The notes: a model not told the origin generated them from the sequence alone. Positions 1 to 12,802 are shown, numbered from the stretch's first letter. The stretch: 64,000 bases of DNA from Cheilinus undulatus (GCF_018320785.1 NC_054885.1:12894421-12958420), one strand, 5' to 3'. Program-made: numbers and translations.

Positions 1-190
1 TACCTTACTGTTCCCTTATTTTCTTTTCCAGCAATAACAAGTTATTTTTTTTACGGTTTAGTTCATGTTATTTTCTTAAATCCACCTGTGATAGCAGGCC
101 TGTTTCCAAACAGGAAGCCATTTACCCTTAAATTCAGACAGTGGAGAAATAAAAAATAACACTAAAAAAGTTTCAAATGCAAAATAGGGG
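1..190. repeat. Dispersed repeat, copy 1 (also near 33560)
   Basis: The stretch around 60-160 (GTTCATGTTA, then CCAAACAGGAAG, then CAGTGGAGAAAT) recurs in the same order and orientation at about 33585-33675, between the two + strand myosin genes. No terminal repeats or coding potential are visible, so the repeat class is unknown. The boundaries are approximate because only the conserved core was compared by eye. Confidence 0.5.
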
Positions 191-519
191 GATTTCAAAA
201 TGTGCTAAAAAAGGGTGCAATTAGTTGCGATTAAATACTGAAATACTGAGATAAATTGCGATTTAAATTTTTAATGTTTTGACAGCTTATTATAAATGCT
301 TATAGAGTTTGAGGGGAAGGTTTACAATATCAGACTATACTGTAGGACTCTTGTCTATAAAAACCTGTCCAAAATATCTGTATTTATTCTCTGTTTTAAA
401 ATGAGTCATACTGAATAACTCTTACCAAGCTTACCTATCTATGGAAGCCAATTTCCGCCCAATAGAAAAGAAAAAAATGTGAAAGTAAGGCAATTTTTGA
501 AAAAAGAAAACAACAAAAA

Positions 520-1395
520 ACAATGTAAGTCATAATTATGAGATCAAAAGTCATAATCATTAGATAAAAAGTTGAAATTATGAGATAAAAAGTCAAAATT
601 ATGAGTTAAAAAGTTGAAATTATAAGGTAAAAAGTTGAAATTATGAGTCAAAAAGTCATAATTATGAGTTAAAAAGTCAAAATTATGAGGTAAAAAGTTG
701 AAATTATGAGTTAAAAAGTCATGATGATGAGATAAAAAGTCATAATTATGAGATTAAAAAGTCAAAATGATGAGGTAAAAAGTTGAAATTATGAGTTAAA
801 AAGTCAAAAGTATGAGGTAAAAAGTTGAAATTATGAGTTAAAAAGTCATGATGATGAGATAAAAAGTCATAATTATGAGATGAAAAGTCAAAAGTATGAG
901 GTAAAAAGTTGAAATTATGAGTTAAAAAGTCATAACCATAAGATAAAAAGTCAAAGTTATGAGTTAAAAAGTCATAATTATGGGATAAACAGTTGAAATT
1001 ATGAGAAAAAGAATCATAATAATGAGGAAAAAAGTCAGAATTATGGGATAAAAGGCCATGATTATGAGATAAAGTCAAAACTGTGAGGTAAAAAGTTGAA
1101 ATTATGAGTTAAAAGTCATAACCATGAGATAAATAGTTGAAATAATGAGATAAAAAGTCATAATTATGGGATAAAACGTTAAAATTATGAGAAAAAGAAT
1201 TATATTAATGAGATAAAAAGTCAAAATAATGAAATGAAATGAAAAGTCCTAATTATAAGATAAAAAGTTAAAACTTTGGGTAAAAAAACACAATTATGAG
1301 ATAAAAAGTTAAAATGATGAGATTCAAATTATGCGAAAAAGCCTTAATTATGACCTTTATCTCATAATTTTGACTTTTTATCTCATAATCATGAC
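520..1395. repeat. AT-rich minisatellite, about 20-bp unit
   Basis: About 40 imperfect tandem units of roughly 19-21 bp follow the pattern ATGAGNTAAAAAGTNNNAAT. Two unit types alternate: one contains AAGTCATAATT or AAGTCAAAATT, the other AAGTTGAAATT. From about 1350 to 1395 the last units run in the opposite orientation (TCATAATTTTGACTTTTTAT), so the array ends in an inverted piece. The same motif, in degraded form, fills the interior of the hAT-like elements at 21.6-22.6 kb, 23.8-24.0 kb and 51.3-52.1 kb. Open frames across it are repeat artefacts. Confidence 0.9.
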
Positions 1396-4300
1396 TTAGG
1401 ACTCTTTTTTATAATTGCCTAACTACCACTTTTTTCTGCTTTAAGTGGTGGAAATGGGCTTCTATACCTATCCGCCCCAAAAGGGTGGAGTTTCACACAC
1501 AATAGAGGGTACGCACCAACATCACTTTCACTGTGACAAACTTCTCAGCCAGGCTGCAAAACAAAACACAGCTGTCTGCTCTATGAGGAGTGGGTGAAAA
1601 TTGGAGGATAATGGACTACTATCCACTTAAATAAGTGATAATTGGACTTGACAGGGATCCATATGGTTTCCTGGACTGTGAATGTTTATATGTGGTGACA
1701 AATCAGGGATTCACTTATACGTTTATAAAGACCTGATTTCAAGTACACTAAGCAAAACCTGGAGGCACACATTAGATTGGTTTTTCAGTGACCAGTGTAA
1801 ACATGAATTCATGATGATGTTTTAGTTTAATGCTGTTTAAACTTTTATGAATTATCATGATGGACTGTATTGAATTTTTATTGTTTTTTTTAAATAAACT
1901 GATTGAATCTAGATTGAGTTTTGAATGTTCCACAGTTGTGCCCATCCTGACCCGAAGGCTGATTCCCACTCAGTCCTCACTGTTTTTCCCTGTGCTGCAG
2001 CGCTCTCTGCTGGAAGGAAGCAGGTAATACACACTACATTTCATCCTCTACAGATCTCGCATTTGTTTTCTTGCTTCTGTGGGTTAAAACCTCTAGGTAT
2101 AGTCTAACTGGCACAGTGATTATTTCAAACCAAGCAGCCGTTTGTAGATTTGAGTTTTGCTTTTTCATGGTCCAGATCTGTTCTTCTGCAGCTTTTTGAA
2201 CAATGTATCTGCTACCTTTTTGACCGACACATATAAATGAAAAAATCCTCCTTCAGCAGAAATATAACAGAAAACAAAAATAAAGCCGAAGTGTAAAGAA
2301 TTGTTTTGTAAATTTTCAAGGATGTGGCAGTGGTGACTTGTGACAGATTCTCCATGATTTGATTTTTTTACAGCCTACAACCCAACAGCTACAAAATTAT
2401 AACACCTTTTTTATCCCCCCACCCTGGGAGTGGCATTAGAAAAAAATGCACCCTGTGTGAAAAAGGTGGATGGCTTTGCCATCTTGGTGGGTTTGTGCTC
2501 TATTTTATTCATTTGTGCATACGTTTTTAAGATGATTTTTTGTGCTTGTATGCCTTTATGTAGGATAGGACAGAGCCAGAACCAGGGGAGAGAGAGAATG
2601 GAGAACACCATGCTGAAAGAGGCTGGGAGGCCACTGGCACCCTAGCTTTATGCTTTATTTTAGAACTATAAAACAGTAGAGTTATGTATTTATGTGTGAG
2701 TAAAACTCCTAGTTGCAGCTATGAAATAAAATCACATACATGATAGTGGTATTTGTTTAAGAGTTAATAAGCTATTTGAACAAATTATCACATCTGTCCT
2801 TTGAGAAAGGTCAAATTCAGTGGGAAATAGCGGTGGTGTAGTTTTGAACAAAGCGAGCAAAAGTGTTTTCTTCTGTCCTTTGATAAAACAGATGACCAGA
2901 AAAAACTGAAAACACGGTTAAAGCCAGCAGCTCACTGAGGGGCCCGGGGCGCTGTGAGCTCAGCAGGGCGCTCGTACAGTAATGAGGTTAGCTCCAAATG
3001 ACACCCTACCATTCTTCAAACAGTGCCGTTTTTAGGCCCATTTCAAGCCATCACATACATCATGGGGTGTTCTTTGTGTCCAGTTTTCTTTACAATGCAT
3101 CCTCTCTCTCTCTGCTGTACCGCAAGATCCCCTTTTCCTTTGAAAAATAATCAAATTGAACCACTGGAGAGAAGCTGATGAGAAAAACAAAGAAAACAGA
3201 TCCTGCTCTGACCTCATTTTCAGCAGGAAGGGTACAAAATGTGAAGCTGATATTTTCTAAAGGTTTGTTACTAGTAAGAACCGTGTGCCACATTCACTTT
3301 ATCTGTCTCAGTGTCCTATAGGATGCACAAATGCATCGGTTCAACATCAGTATCCCTTTTGACTAACGTCAGCCAAATGATGTTGATGTTGTAGGTTTCA
3401 CTTTCCGGTGTTGATCCGTGGCGTCCAATTAATGCTATGCTGGCATCTGGTAGCTGCTGAATCATATGGGATTTTGTGCAAGGCAGAAGAAGTGACCAGT
3501 TTGACAAACTGTGATCTGTTTCCATAGTAAATATAAGAGATGTTGGCATTCTCATGTCTTACACCAAAGGAGGCGATGGAAAAAAAACATTGGTATATTG
3601 GCATTGGCTGATTTTTCATATCAAACATCGTTATTTGCTCTAATTTCACTAATCAGTGTATCTTTTGTTTCTTATTATAAACATTTATAACTTTGCTCCT
3701 GTAAAATATTTTGCTTTATGAGCTCTTTACCCAGAATCATAACCTGCTCAGACCTTAATGATTTCCCCCCCAAAATACACCATCTTATTACATAAACACA
3801 GGCTCTGTTATCTAATCTGGTTTCATACACTTGTTAATACAAAATAGACTTGAACTTCTAAAATGTTAAATATCACTGTATTGAGGGCCTGTCTCCATAG
3901 CTACAGTTTTGCACTGGCAGCACCGACAACCTCAGCTTTAAAGCACCTCCCATGAGTGCTATTTATTGCTAAGATATAAAAGTTCACTTCTATTACATAA
4001 AAAAAGTCTTCTTTAAATAACACTATGCACATATTTTCTCTGCTCAAAGAATTATCACCTGGGAAACATGGAAACAGTGTAAAGGATTTCTATCCTGACA
4101 TGAACAGCACCTGTAGACCTGGAAAGTGTTTCATCAAGATGAGTCAGATGAGATTCTCCTCCACCACTGTTGTTGACAAAGATGATACCCCTTCCCCTTT
4201 AAGTTCTGATTGGTTGATGAAGGAGAGATGACACTGTTCCAAAAGTTGAACTTCTTTCCCCTGAGAGTGTTGCTAGCACTGCGACAAAATACAGACACCA

Positions 4301-4699
4301 AAGGCATTGTTGTGTTCAGGATGCTGATTGCTGAAAACAATGGACTGCACTGGTTTTGTATTTTAGCTGCTAGTGCACAAGACAGCAGCTGTGGACACAG
4401 ATGTGCTTTATAAGAAAGGAAAATAAAAGCTTCCAGGGGCACCTCATGTTGCTGATGATGCAGGTTAGCATGGCTCGACTTGCTAACTTGCCTTAGCTTA
4501 CTGTTGGATCTCTGTTGGAAGGTGCAGTTTCATAGAGAAAGCTGCTGCAGCACATGCTCTCCTGAGCTTGTAACAAACGCAGACCTTCTCCTGTTCTTGC
4601 TGGAGAAATTTGACTCTTAGGTGGCTGTGTTTCATATCATTCAAGATGAAGATGAAGATTCAAGGTGTAGGATTTTGCTGCTATCTAAAATATTGATAT
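1396..4699. other. Intergenic, no gene recognised
   Basis: No exon-like frame with splice sites or recognisable protein motif is seen on either strand; open frames are short and without homology that I recognise. The stretch is AT-rich with scattered low-complexity runs. Around 2560-2640 a GAGAGAGAGA-containing piece resembles degraded dispersed fish repeats, but no ends could be defined. Confidence 0.5.
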
Positions 4700-4707
4700 T
4701 TCCAAAC

Positions 4708-5551
4708 AAGTGTTGGGGGTAACACCTTACAGAGTAATCCGTTAGAGTACTCAGATTACTTGTTTGGAGTAACGAGTAACGTAACGCGTTAGTTTTACAA
4801 TTCAAGTCATTAGTTACATTTTCATAAAAGTAATCCGTTACTGAAAGAAAAATCCCAAATTTCCTCTATCTCCCGTGGCTTCAAAAAAGACAAAGAAAAA
4901 GGGAAGCTCCTTGAAGCATGTGCCCTGTTTGTCCTTCTCTCTTCCTGTAGTCACGTTGGCACGTGCCAGCGGAAGGTAAACATTCAGTGCCATTACGCAC
5001 GCATTGTTAGCTCGTTTAGCCAACGAGATAACAGAGAGGACAGCAGGCCACCGTGGAATAATCCACATTATGGTGGATTTTTGGATGAAAGGGACAAAAA
5101 ACAGCATCCTGGTGGAACGTAAGTTTAAAAGTTCCGTTTGCTTTCATTCAGCCGTTCCAATTACGCGCGGTTATTACGCACAGCGATGGAGAGATTCTGT
5201 CTGCTTCTGCTCAGCTTGTTGACAGATTGTGAGCATGTTAAAGAGCTGTAAAGGTTTTCCTGTCTGTTAGTGGTGTTCTCAGGCTGCAGAGATACAGATT
5301 GTGGCCGTAAGTTAGGCTGTACATTGGCGTTAGTGTCTGCACATTGAAATGCAGAAGTGTGGTTGTTATCAGTCGTTTTTACAACCGCCGAGTGGAACGA
5401 TATGCTTAAGGGTTTTAACATATAGTAACGCAAAAGTACTCTAACGCGTTAGTTCTAAAAGTAGGTAACTCAGTAATGTAACAATGACTTTTCTCAGTAT
5501 GTAACGCAGTAATCTAACGAGTTAGTTTCAAAAGTAACGCTACCAACACTG
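4708..5551. mobile_element. Non-autonomous hAT-like element with 8-bp TSD
   Basis: Terminal inverted repeats AAGTGTTGG (left) and CCAACACTG (right) are flanked by a perfect 8-bp target-site duplication TTCCAAAC at 4700-4707 and 5552-5559. Both subterminal regions carry many GTAAC/GTTAC motifs (for example GTAACGCGTTAG), typical of hAT subterminal repeats. The middle (about 4980-5120) keeps a short frame reading MVDFWMKGTKNS followed by GTAAGT. That looks like the first coding exon and donor of a hAT transposase, so the element is probably an internally deleted derivative of an autonomous copy. An 8-bp duplication is the hAT hallmark; the family name is unknown. Confidence 0.85.
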
Positions 5552-5559
5552 TTCCAAAC

Positions 5560-6232
5560 TATTTGTTACCAGTATACAGCTTTTTGTTGAAAAGAACATC
5601 AAGTCTCTTCTGCAGTAGAAATGACTTGTTCCTTGTGTTATTAGAGTCTGTTACTAATTGAAACAGGCATTAAAATAAAACAAAATTTGATCTACAATAT
5701 GTAGTTTGCTTAATCTTGCTCTTGAAAGTGATTTCTTTGGATTATATGTACCCTACATGCAATTTTTTTGTTAACATGAGCAAGAGTAAAACCCAAGCGT
5801 CACATGCTTCCTTGAGAACTACAAACAGCTCTGTAAGAAGCTGCTGGCAGTCAGTGAGCAACTTAGAGCACAAAATAAAAATGTGCCCTTTTTTGTAGCC
5901 ACTTTTAATTTAAGATCAGATCCAACTAACTACCTAAACAGCAGGTTTTCAGACATGGTTTCAAGTGCTTGAAAATAAAACAATAACACAGTCTTCTTAT
6001 GTGCAGACAAAAAAAAAAAAGATTAGACCGGCTGTAATGAATGTGCAATGAATTTTTATTGGTTTTGCTTTAACTTCAAAATGTAATGCTTAAACGCATT
6101 AGATGAAACGTTAAGATCATTTGCTAATCCTTCCCATGTGTACAGCCAATATATGGGCCTTAAATATCAGCAGGAATGTTCATATCTGCTGCCTTTTAAA
6201 CTGTTTTCTGGTGTGGTTTTTTTGCAGATAAT
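5560..6232. other. Intergenic, nothing recognised
   Basis: This is an AT-rich spacer with short poly-A runs, for example near 6009-6020. No repeat ends, exon or RNA gene was recognised. Confidence 0.4.
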
Positions 6233-7690
6233 ATGGTGGAATCAAGCAGTCAGGGGACCTCAGCTGCTGCTGTGAACCACAAACCGAAGGAGGATGCAGC
6301 TGCAGTTCAGAAGCTTAAGTCAAAGGCACAGATTGCAGATTTCTTTCGTAATGAACAGGTGGAGCTGGAAGCTGGTATTTCTGGCAGAGGATGCAGATGG
6401 AGATGTGTTGTTGCTGATAGCAACAATCAGCAGGATGAGGCAGCCACTAAAGGTTAGCAGCAGAGCTAGAGGCTTTTGAAGATGCAGTTTCTCATATACT
6501 GCAGGGGAAGGCTGGGCCTGCAGGTTTTTGGCCATGGCTGCGTGTTTAGTCAGCAGTTTATTTTGGCTGCTTGCTGTAGCAGCATATGCAGGCAGTGACA
6601 AAAAGTTGTTTGGTGAGGCTGTAGGCGAGGTAGCACCTCACACTATATGAAGATGCTGCAAAACTTTTTTTTTTCTTTTTTTTTTTGGGAGTGACCCAAG
6701 TTTAACTTGAGTTGGAGATAGAGGAGGCTGCTGATGCCTAGCAGAGGCTGCCTTTAGAGACATTTACTAGAGCTGTGAGGTACAAACAGCAGCCAGAGGC
6801 AGCAGCAGTTTGCTCATAGTGGCTTTTGTTGGGAAGACATTAGAGGAAACTGTCTTTGATTAGTCAAAGTAGAGTTGGGTTGTTTTCTTGCACCATGGTT
6901 TGGAGCTGCAGATAAAGTGCTGAATGTTGCAGCTGTTTGCCACATTTTGCATCAGCAAAAGCAGAATGTTTGAAGAGACATGAATTTGGAAGGGTGGGAG
7001 TTAGCCTTTAGCACAGGCTGTTTTTGGAGGCTTTGGCTGCAACTCCATGCAGCAAACCACATATAGAGGTAGCTGCAGTTTGCTGGCCAAGGCTTGAGTT
7101 GCAGGCATTAATGATATTTCTTCTATTTCTAGGTTGAAAATGATGTTATGTTGCAGAAACTTTAGACTTATGTGTGAGTGACTGTCTTCAGGGGGAGGCA
7201 GAGGCTAAAGGTTCCTGGCAGAGGTTTAAGGTGGAGGTGTTTTAGGTAGTTGTCTATATCCTGCAGGGGAAGGCTGGGCCTGCAGACTTTTTTTTGCAGA
7301 AGTTTGCTTGAGGGTAGCTTCGCAATTGAGGCTGCTGGTTTATTAACGAGGCAGGAGTTCGAAGCTTTGGCTACAGCTGTAAGCCACATATTTCAGATGA
7401 AGGTGGCTTCTGAGGGGAGACACTTTAGTTAAAGGCATTAATAACAGCCGTCAGCCAGCAGGAAATTTTGGCTGCTCCTGAAGGTTGAAGATGGTTGTTT
7501 GACGTTGTTTATATTTTGCAGGTGATTTGGGCTGAGACTGGATATGGCGGTAGCATCTTTCATTGCTTGTAGAGGCTGCAATTGGCTGATGCTAAAGTTG
7601 TAAGCCACAAACTGCAGGTGGAGGCTGCTGCAGTTTGTTTCTGGAGGCTTGAGGGTCAAAGCAGCTGGCTCCACTGATAGTTAACAATAG
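6233..7690. repeat. Degenerate GGCTGC-rich repeat block
   Basis: This region is unusually rich in GAGGCTGC/CAGCAGCC-type words. An exact 25-bp string starting CTGCAGGGGAAG occurs at 6499-6523 and again at 7261-7285, 762 bp apart, in similar context (a T-rich run follows each). Phrases such as AACCACATATAG and AAGCCACATATT also recur. This points to an old tandem duplication of a unit of about 0.7-0.8 kb. A 74-codon frame starts at 6233 but has no recognisable domain and is not supported as a gene. Confidence 0.5.
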
Positions 7691-9841
7691 TGGCTATCAG
7701 TTGAGCTCATGTTATGCGGCCTAGACCCCAGGGCCTGCCCACAACGTCATATGTTTTGCAGCTCTGATTGGCATCCAAGAATGTCCGTTTGATTTCATAT
7801 TATTGCAGTCTAATTGTAAAAATTGCATAAATCTGCTATGATGTTGTGTCTATTTGGTGTCCTGAATTAATTTTTTAAAACATCTTTGTGACAAAAATCA
7901 AGAAACCTGAGCTGATGACTTGTTCTCCATCTTAATCTGCTTTGTCCTGAACATAGTTTGCAGTAGTTTTACTCTCTGGCCAGGCCCTTGTCTTTCCAAT
8001 TGACCCCTTAATCCGGCTCTGACGCACCCATCGTCAGATCTATTTTCTCCCTTGGGTGAGGCACCACAACCAGCTGCTGGGGATTTTCTCTTTGCTTCTT
8101 CACAGTCTCTTCCTGTGACCCTTCATTCACAGCCTGCTCACGGTCAAATGTTTCTGCTGCTGTGTCCAGACATGACGTTGGGGGTGCTGTTACTGCTCCT
8201 CAATCCAGAGCCGGCTATAATCGCAGCTGTCGTCAGCCCTTCCAGTGACATTAAGAGGCGATTAAATGAGCAGCAATTAGAGTGTCTGTGGAAAACTACA
8301 AGGCTGAATGTGGGATTTATTCAGCTTTTTCCTCTGATAATTTCATTATCTCTGTAAAGCATTGACAAAAAGTTAAGCTGAGCCCGATGAAAGAGTCTGA
8401 CTCTACCATCACCGCTTTAAAATTGCAAAACCTGAAGTATCCACTTGAGGCTGGCTCCAAAAATGAGTCCCTCCCCATAGATGGGAATTACAGCTCTTTG
8501 GAGTAAGCTAGCTTTTTTGTACCATTTCTGCCTGCCCATCAATAATTTCTTTTTATTGGATTTTTTTGCACTTTTTTCAGCACATTTACACCCTTTGATT
8601 GGCTGGTTTTCACTTTAAATGTATGCAAAAGGATAAGAAATTCAAAGGCAGGTCTGTAAAAGTGCAGCAGAGATATTGGTAAAGATAGTTCCAGTTTTCC
8701 AAAATAGTTGCATCTTGACAGTTTGTCATGGCGGGTTATTTGCCAATCAGGACTAGTATTCATACCTTAGTAGCTGTGTCCCAATTCAGGGGTAGCATTA
8801 TTTGCAAGACCCAGCATAGGACTCCAGTGTATACCCTTCAGGCCAAACAGGCCAATATAACCTGTGACATGCATGTTAATCTATTATTTGAAATGCAATT
8901 TAAAGTTTTATGGTTCAGCATTTATATTACTAGCTTGTCAACTGAGTAGAAACCAGTGTCTTAAACTGAAAGGTGTAACTGTTGACTGCATGAAAGGGCC
9001 CCATTTCATTTGAATTTGCAGCAGATGCATCCTTTGTGGCCCAAGAAAAGTAGGATGCTTTTTTCATCCCCATTTTTAAAGAAACTTCTGTGGCTTAGCC
9101 TGTGTCCTTCAAAGCATGCAGTCCCTGAGTTGGGACACAGCTATTGAAAATGTTAGACACGGTTCAGGTCTTAAACGTGTTTCCTATGTTATTTAACTGT
9201 CTTGCAGGATGACAGGAAGAACCATGTTGATTTGATGGACATCTTCAGTGGAAGCCTGTGAATTAACCAGGCTAACCTGGACCTTACAGGTGAGTTAACT
9301 TTGAGCCAGTTTACACCTGGCATTTACTTGCATCATGTTGAGACTAAAAATGTAAACACATTACCACTTAGCAAGGGTGGACAACAGACAATGTTAGCAC
9401 TTAACACGTTGTGGCAGACACTGCTGTCGTTAAGGAAATAGCTAAAAGCTAAAATGGAGTGGGGTAAGAAAACACAGCGATTACAATTTGGTAGTGTAAG
9501 GCATAAAAATCATTGCCCATGTTGCTGTTAGTTTAGTGATACAAAGTGGTTTAAAGCTAGCATTTACTGATTTCTTGTTTGCTTGTTTTAGACTGAAAAT
9601 ATGGCAAGATAATGTAATTTGAATGAGGATTTGATCCTGGAACACAACATTAACTCTCAGAGACTGACATAGTTGGGGGCGTTTTCAAAATCCTTTGAAA
9701 ACTGGATGAAATCTGAGATTCCTGCTTCTAGTGGTAACATGGTGTCTCTTTTAAATGCAGACAGGCTCTGCAACAAGTGCAGAAATGCAATTGTACTCTG
9801 CTGCACTGGTTGGCTACAAAGATCCATGTTTTTTCTGCTTC
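7691..9841. other. Intergenic, mostly unassigned
   Basis: No coding exon is recognised. The only structure that I can assign is the dispersed repeat at about 8425-8500, listed separately. Open frames here lack splice context or protein homology that I recognise. Confidence 0.4.
8425..8500 (+). repeat. Dispersed fish repeat, copy 1 of 3
   Basis: The phrase CCTGAAGTATCCACTTGAGG, then CTGGCTCCAAAAATGAGTC and CCCCATAGATGG, matches copies at about 44800-44910 (opposite orientation) and 61420-61510. The family is widespread in fish genomes as I recall it; its class is not assigned here. Confidence 0.55.
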
Positions 9842-9844
9842 TTA

Positions 9845-10557
9845 AGCTGGGTGTACACTGTGTGATTTTCCTTCGATTCAGCCATGAATTTTGAGTCTCA
9901 CGACCCACTCTGAAGTCGGGCCAACTTTCAGTCGGATCAGGTGTTGTTTGTCGTGCTGTGTACAGGGGGGTACAGCAGCCGACCACGACCCGACTACAAC
10001 CTGACGACCTGCTCCTGACTGGTCAGGAGGATTTCAGGCATGTTTGATATTTTGATCGTACGACTCCAGAAACTTCACAGTGAGAGCAGATATGCATGCA
10101 GAATACACAACCTTAAGGGATTTTTTTCCTGTGTAAACTGTCAGACAACATCCTAAATTACCATGACAACGGTGAGAACGACTTTCTGATGCACACCCAA
10201 AAATATTCCTACCAGCGGACCTGCAGCTGACACAGAGGTGATGCTGGTTTTGTGTGTGTGAGACAGAGAGAGAGATAGCGGGAGAGAGAGAGAGAGAATA
10301 TGACTGGAAACACTTCCCTTTCGGTGTATGAGACTTTCTTAAAAGGAAATTCAATGGGTTTCTGTCACAGTCTGTCCTGATTTTAGTCGCACAGTGTGAG
10401 CACTCAGCTTGTGCACGACCGTTGGATTGTGCAGTGTGAGCACACAACTGGTGCGCCACAGTCATGCGTCGTCAACGATTCAGTTGCACAGTATAAGATG
10501 ACACTCCGCCACGACTGTCATATGGTTGGCTTGAAATTGCACAGTGTACACCCGGCT
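9845..10557. mobile_element. PIF/Harbinger-like MITE, TTA target duplication
   Basis: The left end AGCTGGGTGTACACTGTG and the right end CACAGTGTACACCCGGCT are inverted repeats differing at one position. They are flanked by TTA at 9842-9844 and 10558-10560. A 3-bp TTA/TAA duplication is characteristic of PIF/Harbinger transposons. The 713-bp body has no transposase domain, so the element is non-autonomous. The interior contains further copies of CACAGTGTGAG-like words and a GAGAGA run near 10262-10297. Confidence 0.8.
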
Positions 10558-10560
10558 TTA

Positions 10561-12802
10561 CCCAACAGGTAGTGTTGGAAAACACCTACTTTCAGAGAAA
10601 AATCGCCTAGGATAATATTATTACAAATGGCTGTAACTTGCTAAGGAGGGGTCAGATAAAAACTAAAATTTAAATGGAGGTCCAAAACATTTCTAACTTT
10701 CTTAACTTTCTAATTCAAAAAGAGCAAACTTACTTGGGTTATGTCCCAGTTCAAAGTAAAAAAAACACACAAAATATGTAGTGACATTTTTTTTTAATTT
10801 CTCATAAATTCATCAGTTTTCAGACCTAAAACATGTAAAATAAGATATAAAATAAAACAAATCAGTAACATGAAATTCTAAGTTTTCCTGATTAAAATGA
10901 TGGATGAAACTTGATGTTGACTGCTAGAAGATTTTTTTTTTAACTAAATGAATGCAGATTAGTCAGTCCTGGCCCAAATTAGACTAGGTCTTTAAGAGTT
11001 AAAGCAGAATCTTAAGCCAGTATTTCTGTTAGTTAATGGGCTTTTTTCTGAAACCTTATAGATGAAAATTGAAGAGGGAAAAATAATTTTAAAGAAGTTT
11101 TGTTTTGGAGACTGATCAGATGTTTTCATAAGCAGGACAGATATCATATTTTGTAGTCTTAAATATGCTAATCTCAATTTTATTTTAATGTCTCTAGTTA
11201 TAAGAAAAACCTTTCAGTTTCTATTTTTTCAGTCTTTGATTGCTGATTTTGACTTAATTTAGAATTTGACTTTATTTATTAGATCTTACATTCCAAGCAT
11301 AAATTCAAACTCTAAGCTATGATCAAATTGAAGCAGAGATTAAAATATCAACACCATGCTCACTCATTTAGATGAGGCTGGAGATAAAAGACAATAATCA
11401 CAATAAACTTTGTGGCATGCAGTGAACTTTAAACATGTTCTTTTGCTTTATTGACTCTAGTGACTGAGCCTTGTTAATAGAGAGCCACTCGGAGGCTTCT
11501 GCATGGATCTGTGGTGTTATGGTGGATTTATTTTTAACCTTGTTAGTTTGGACATGAATTCTCAGTTTGGAAAGGCGACTGGAGTTTGTGTTTCTGGAAC
11601 AAGCTTGTGTTTTTGTAAGAACTCGGTGCAGAGCACATTGAAAGTAGATTTTTTTTTTTGTAGAATTGAGAGGGAAAACTAGCACCATAGCCAATCACGG
11701 CACAGTAACAGGATTTGTAATGTAATAGTGCTTCACACATACACAAAACTTGTTAAATTGTCCTAAATTTCTCAATGCAAACCTGAACTTTTCCCTGCCA
11801 GTGAGCTGATTAAAGAAGAAGGTAGGAAATATTCAGGATAATTCACTGAGGGTGAGTGGGAGGGGATGATGATGTGAATATCCTACAGCCATCACACAAC
11901 CAGTTTGAACTCTATGGAGGAAGATGTAGATTTCGGCACACAGCAGTGATGTCCAGAAGTGCTTTAACCCGTTTCTGAAACGTCATTTTATCACGTTGGA
12001 TGCCTTTATGATAAAGAGTGCCCACAAACGACAATCGAAAAAAACAAACTAAAAAACTGACAAATAAACGCAGTTTAGGACGGTTTACAACAACGGACGG
12101 TTCCGTTTTGGTTTAGCACGTGTGTTTTGCGGAAGTTATCAGGCTGCCTTCTTTTTTCACCAGAAATACGTCACACCTTGCTGTGCATATAGGCCATTAT
12201 AAAAATGTGAAACAAAGCTAAACAAGTCTGATAAAACTGCCACTATTACAGTGATTTCTTTCACCCAAGACACAGCTGAGACCTACGTTGGCTTTTTAAA
12301 AAAATGTGTGTTTCCATATAAATTAATGGCATTTTAATAATGACAAAACCTACAGTATGCCTTTGCTTGCTTTTTGAAGGACACTTGCAGTCTTTCTATT
12401 TTTTTACTATACATTTTTGGATAAATCACATTTTTTTCACTCATGCAACCCTCCTTTCACCAGATGAACTAAGCAAATCAAGCCCAAAATTTCCAAAGAG
12501 CACCTGTACATGAACGGAGACCCAACACTTCTTTTTTTGTCTTCACAGACACCATATCTTTTTCCATGTAAAATAGCTTCTTTAATTCTACTTATGGTAT
12601 CTTCAGTCACAGTTATAGTAATGATTGTAGAAATTCCCAAGGCACACCTAGACTTGCCTCAGGGCTACATAAGGCTACACCTGCAGCAGCCATTGCTACC
12701 AGCTTCTAATTCAGTTAAACCCCGCCCATAGCTACCACCTTGTTGTCCTCAAATGACGCTGATCGGTTAGGCCCATTCTCAGACCCGGAACAATCATTTC
12801 AG
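10561..12802. other. Intergenic, nothing recognised
   Basis: This is AT-rich non-coding sequence with poly-T/poly-A runs. Both strands were read for exons flanked by AG/GT with recognisable protein and none was found. Confidence 0.4.

Noticed and set aside
746-1078. 110-codon minus-strand frame with repeated SHNYDFLTHNF units
   Set aside because: It is a translation artefact of the 20-bp minisatellite; there is no start context, homology or codon-level constraint.
520-1395. CRISPR-like array
   Set aside because: Units are contiguous without unique spacers and the genome is vertebrate.
5004-5222. Possible small gene with MVDFWMKGTKNS
   Set aside because: It is explained as a leftover transposase exon inside the hAT-like element.
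6233-6457. 74-codon frame MVESSSQGTSAAAV...
   Set aside because: It lies in a repeat-rich block, has no recognised domain and shows no splice or promoter context; overlapping frames are equally open.
8052-8357. 101-codon + strand frame
   Set aside because: There is no homology, no splice or promoter context, and the composition looks random.
10034-10465. 143-codon minus-strand frame
   Set aside because: It lies wholly inside the Harbinger-like MITE and is not a transposase; the frame is kept open by repeats.
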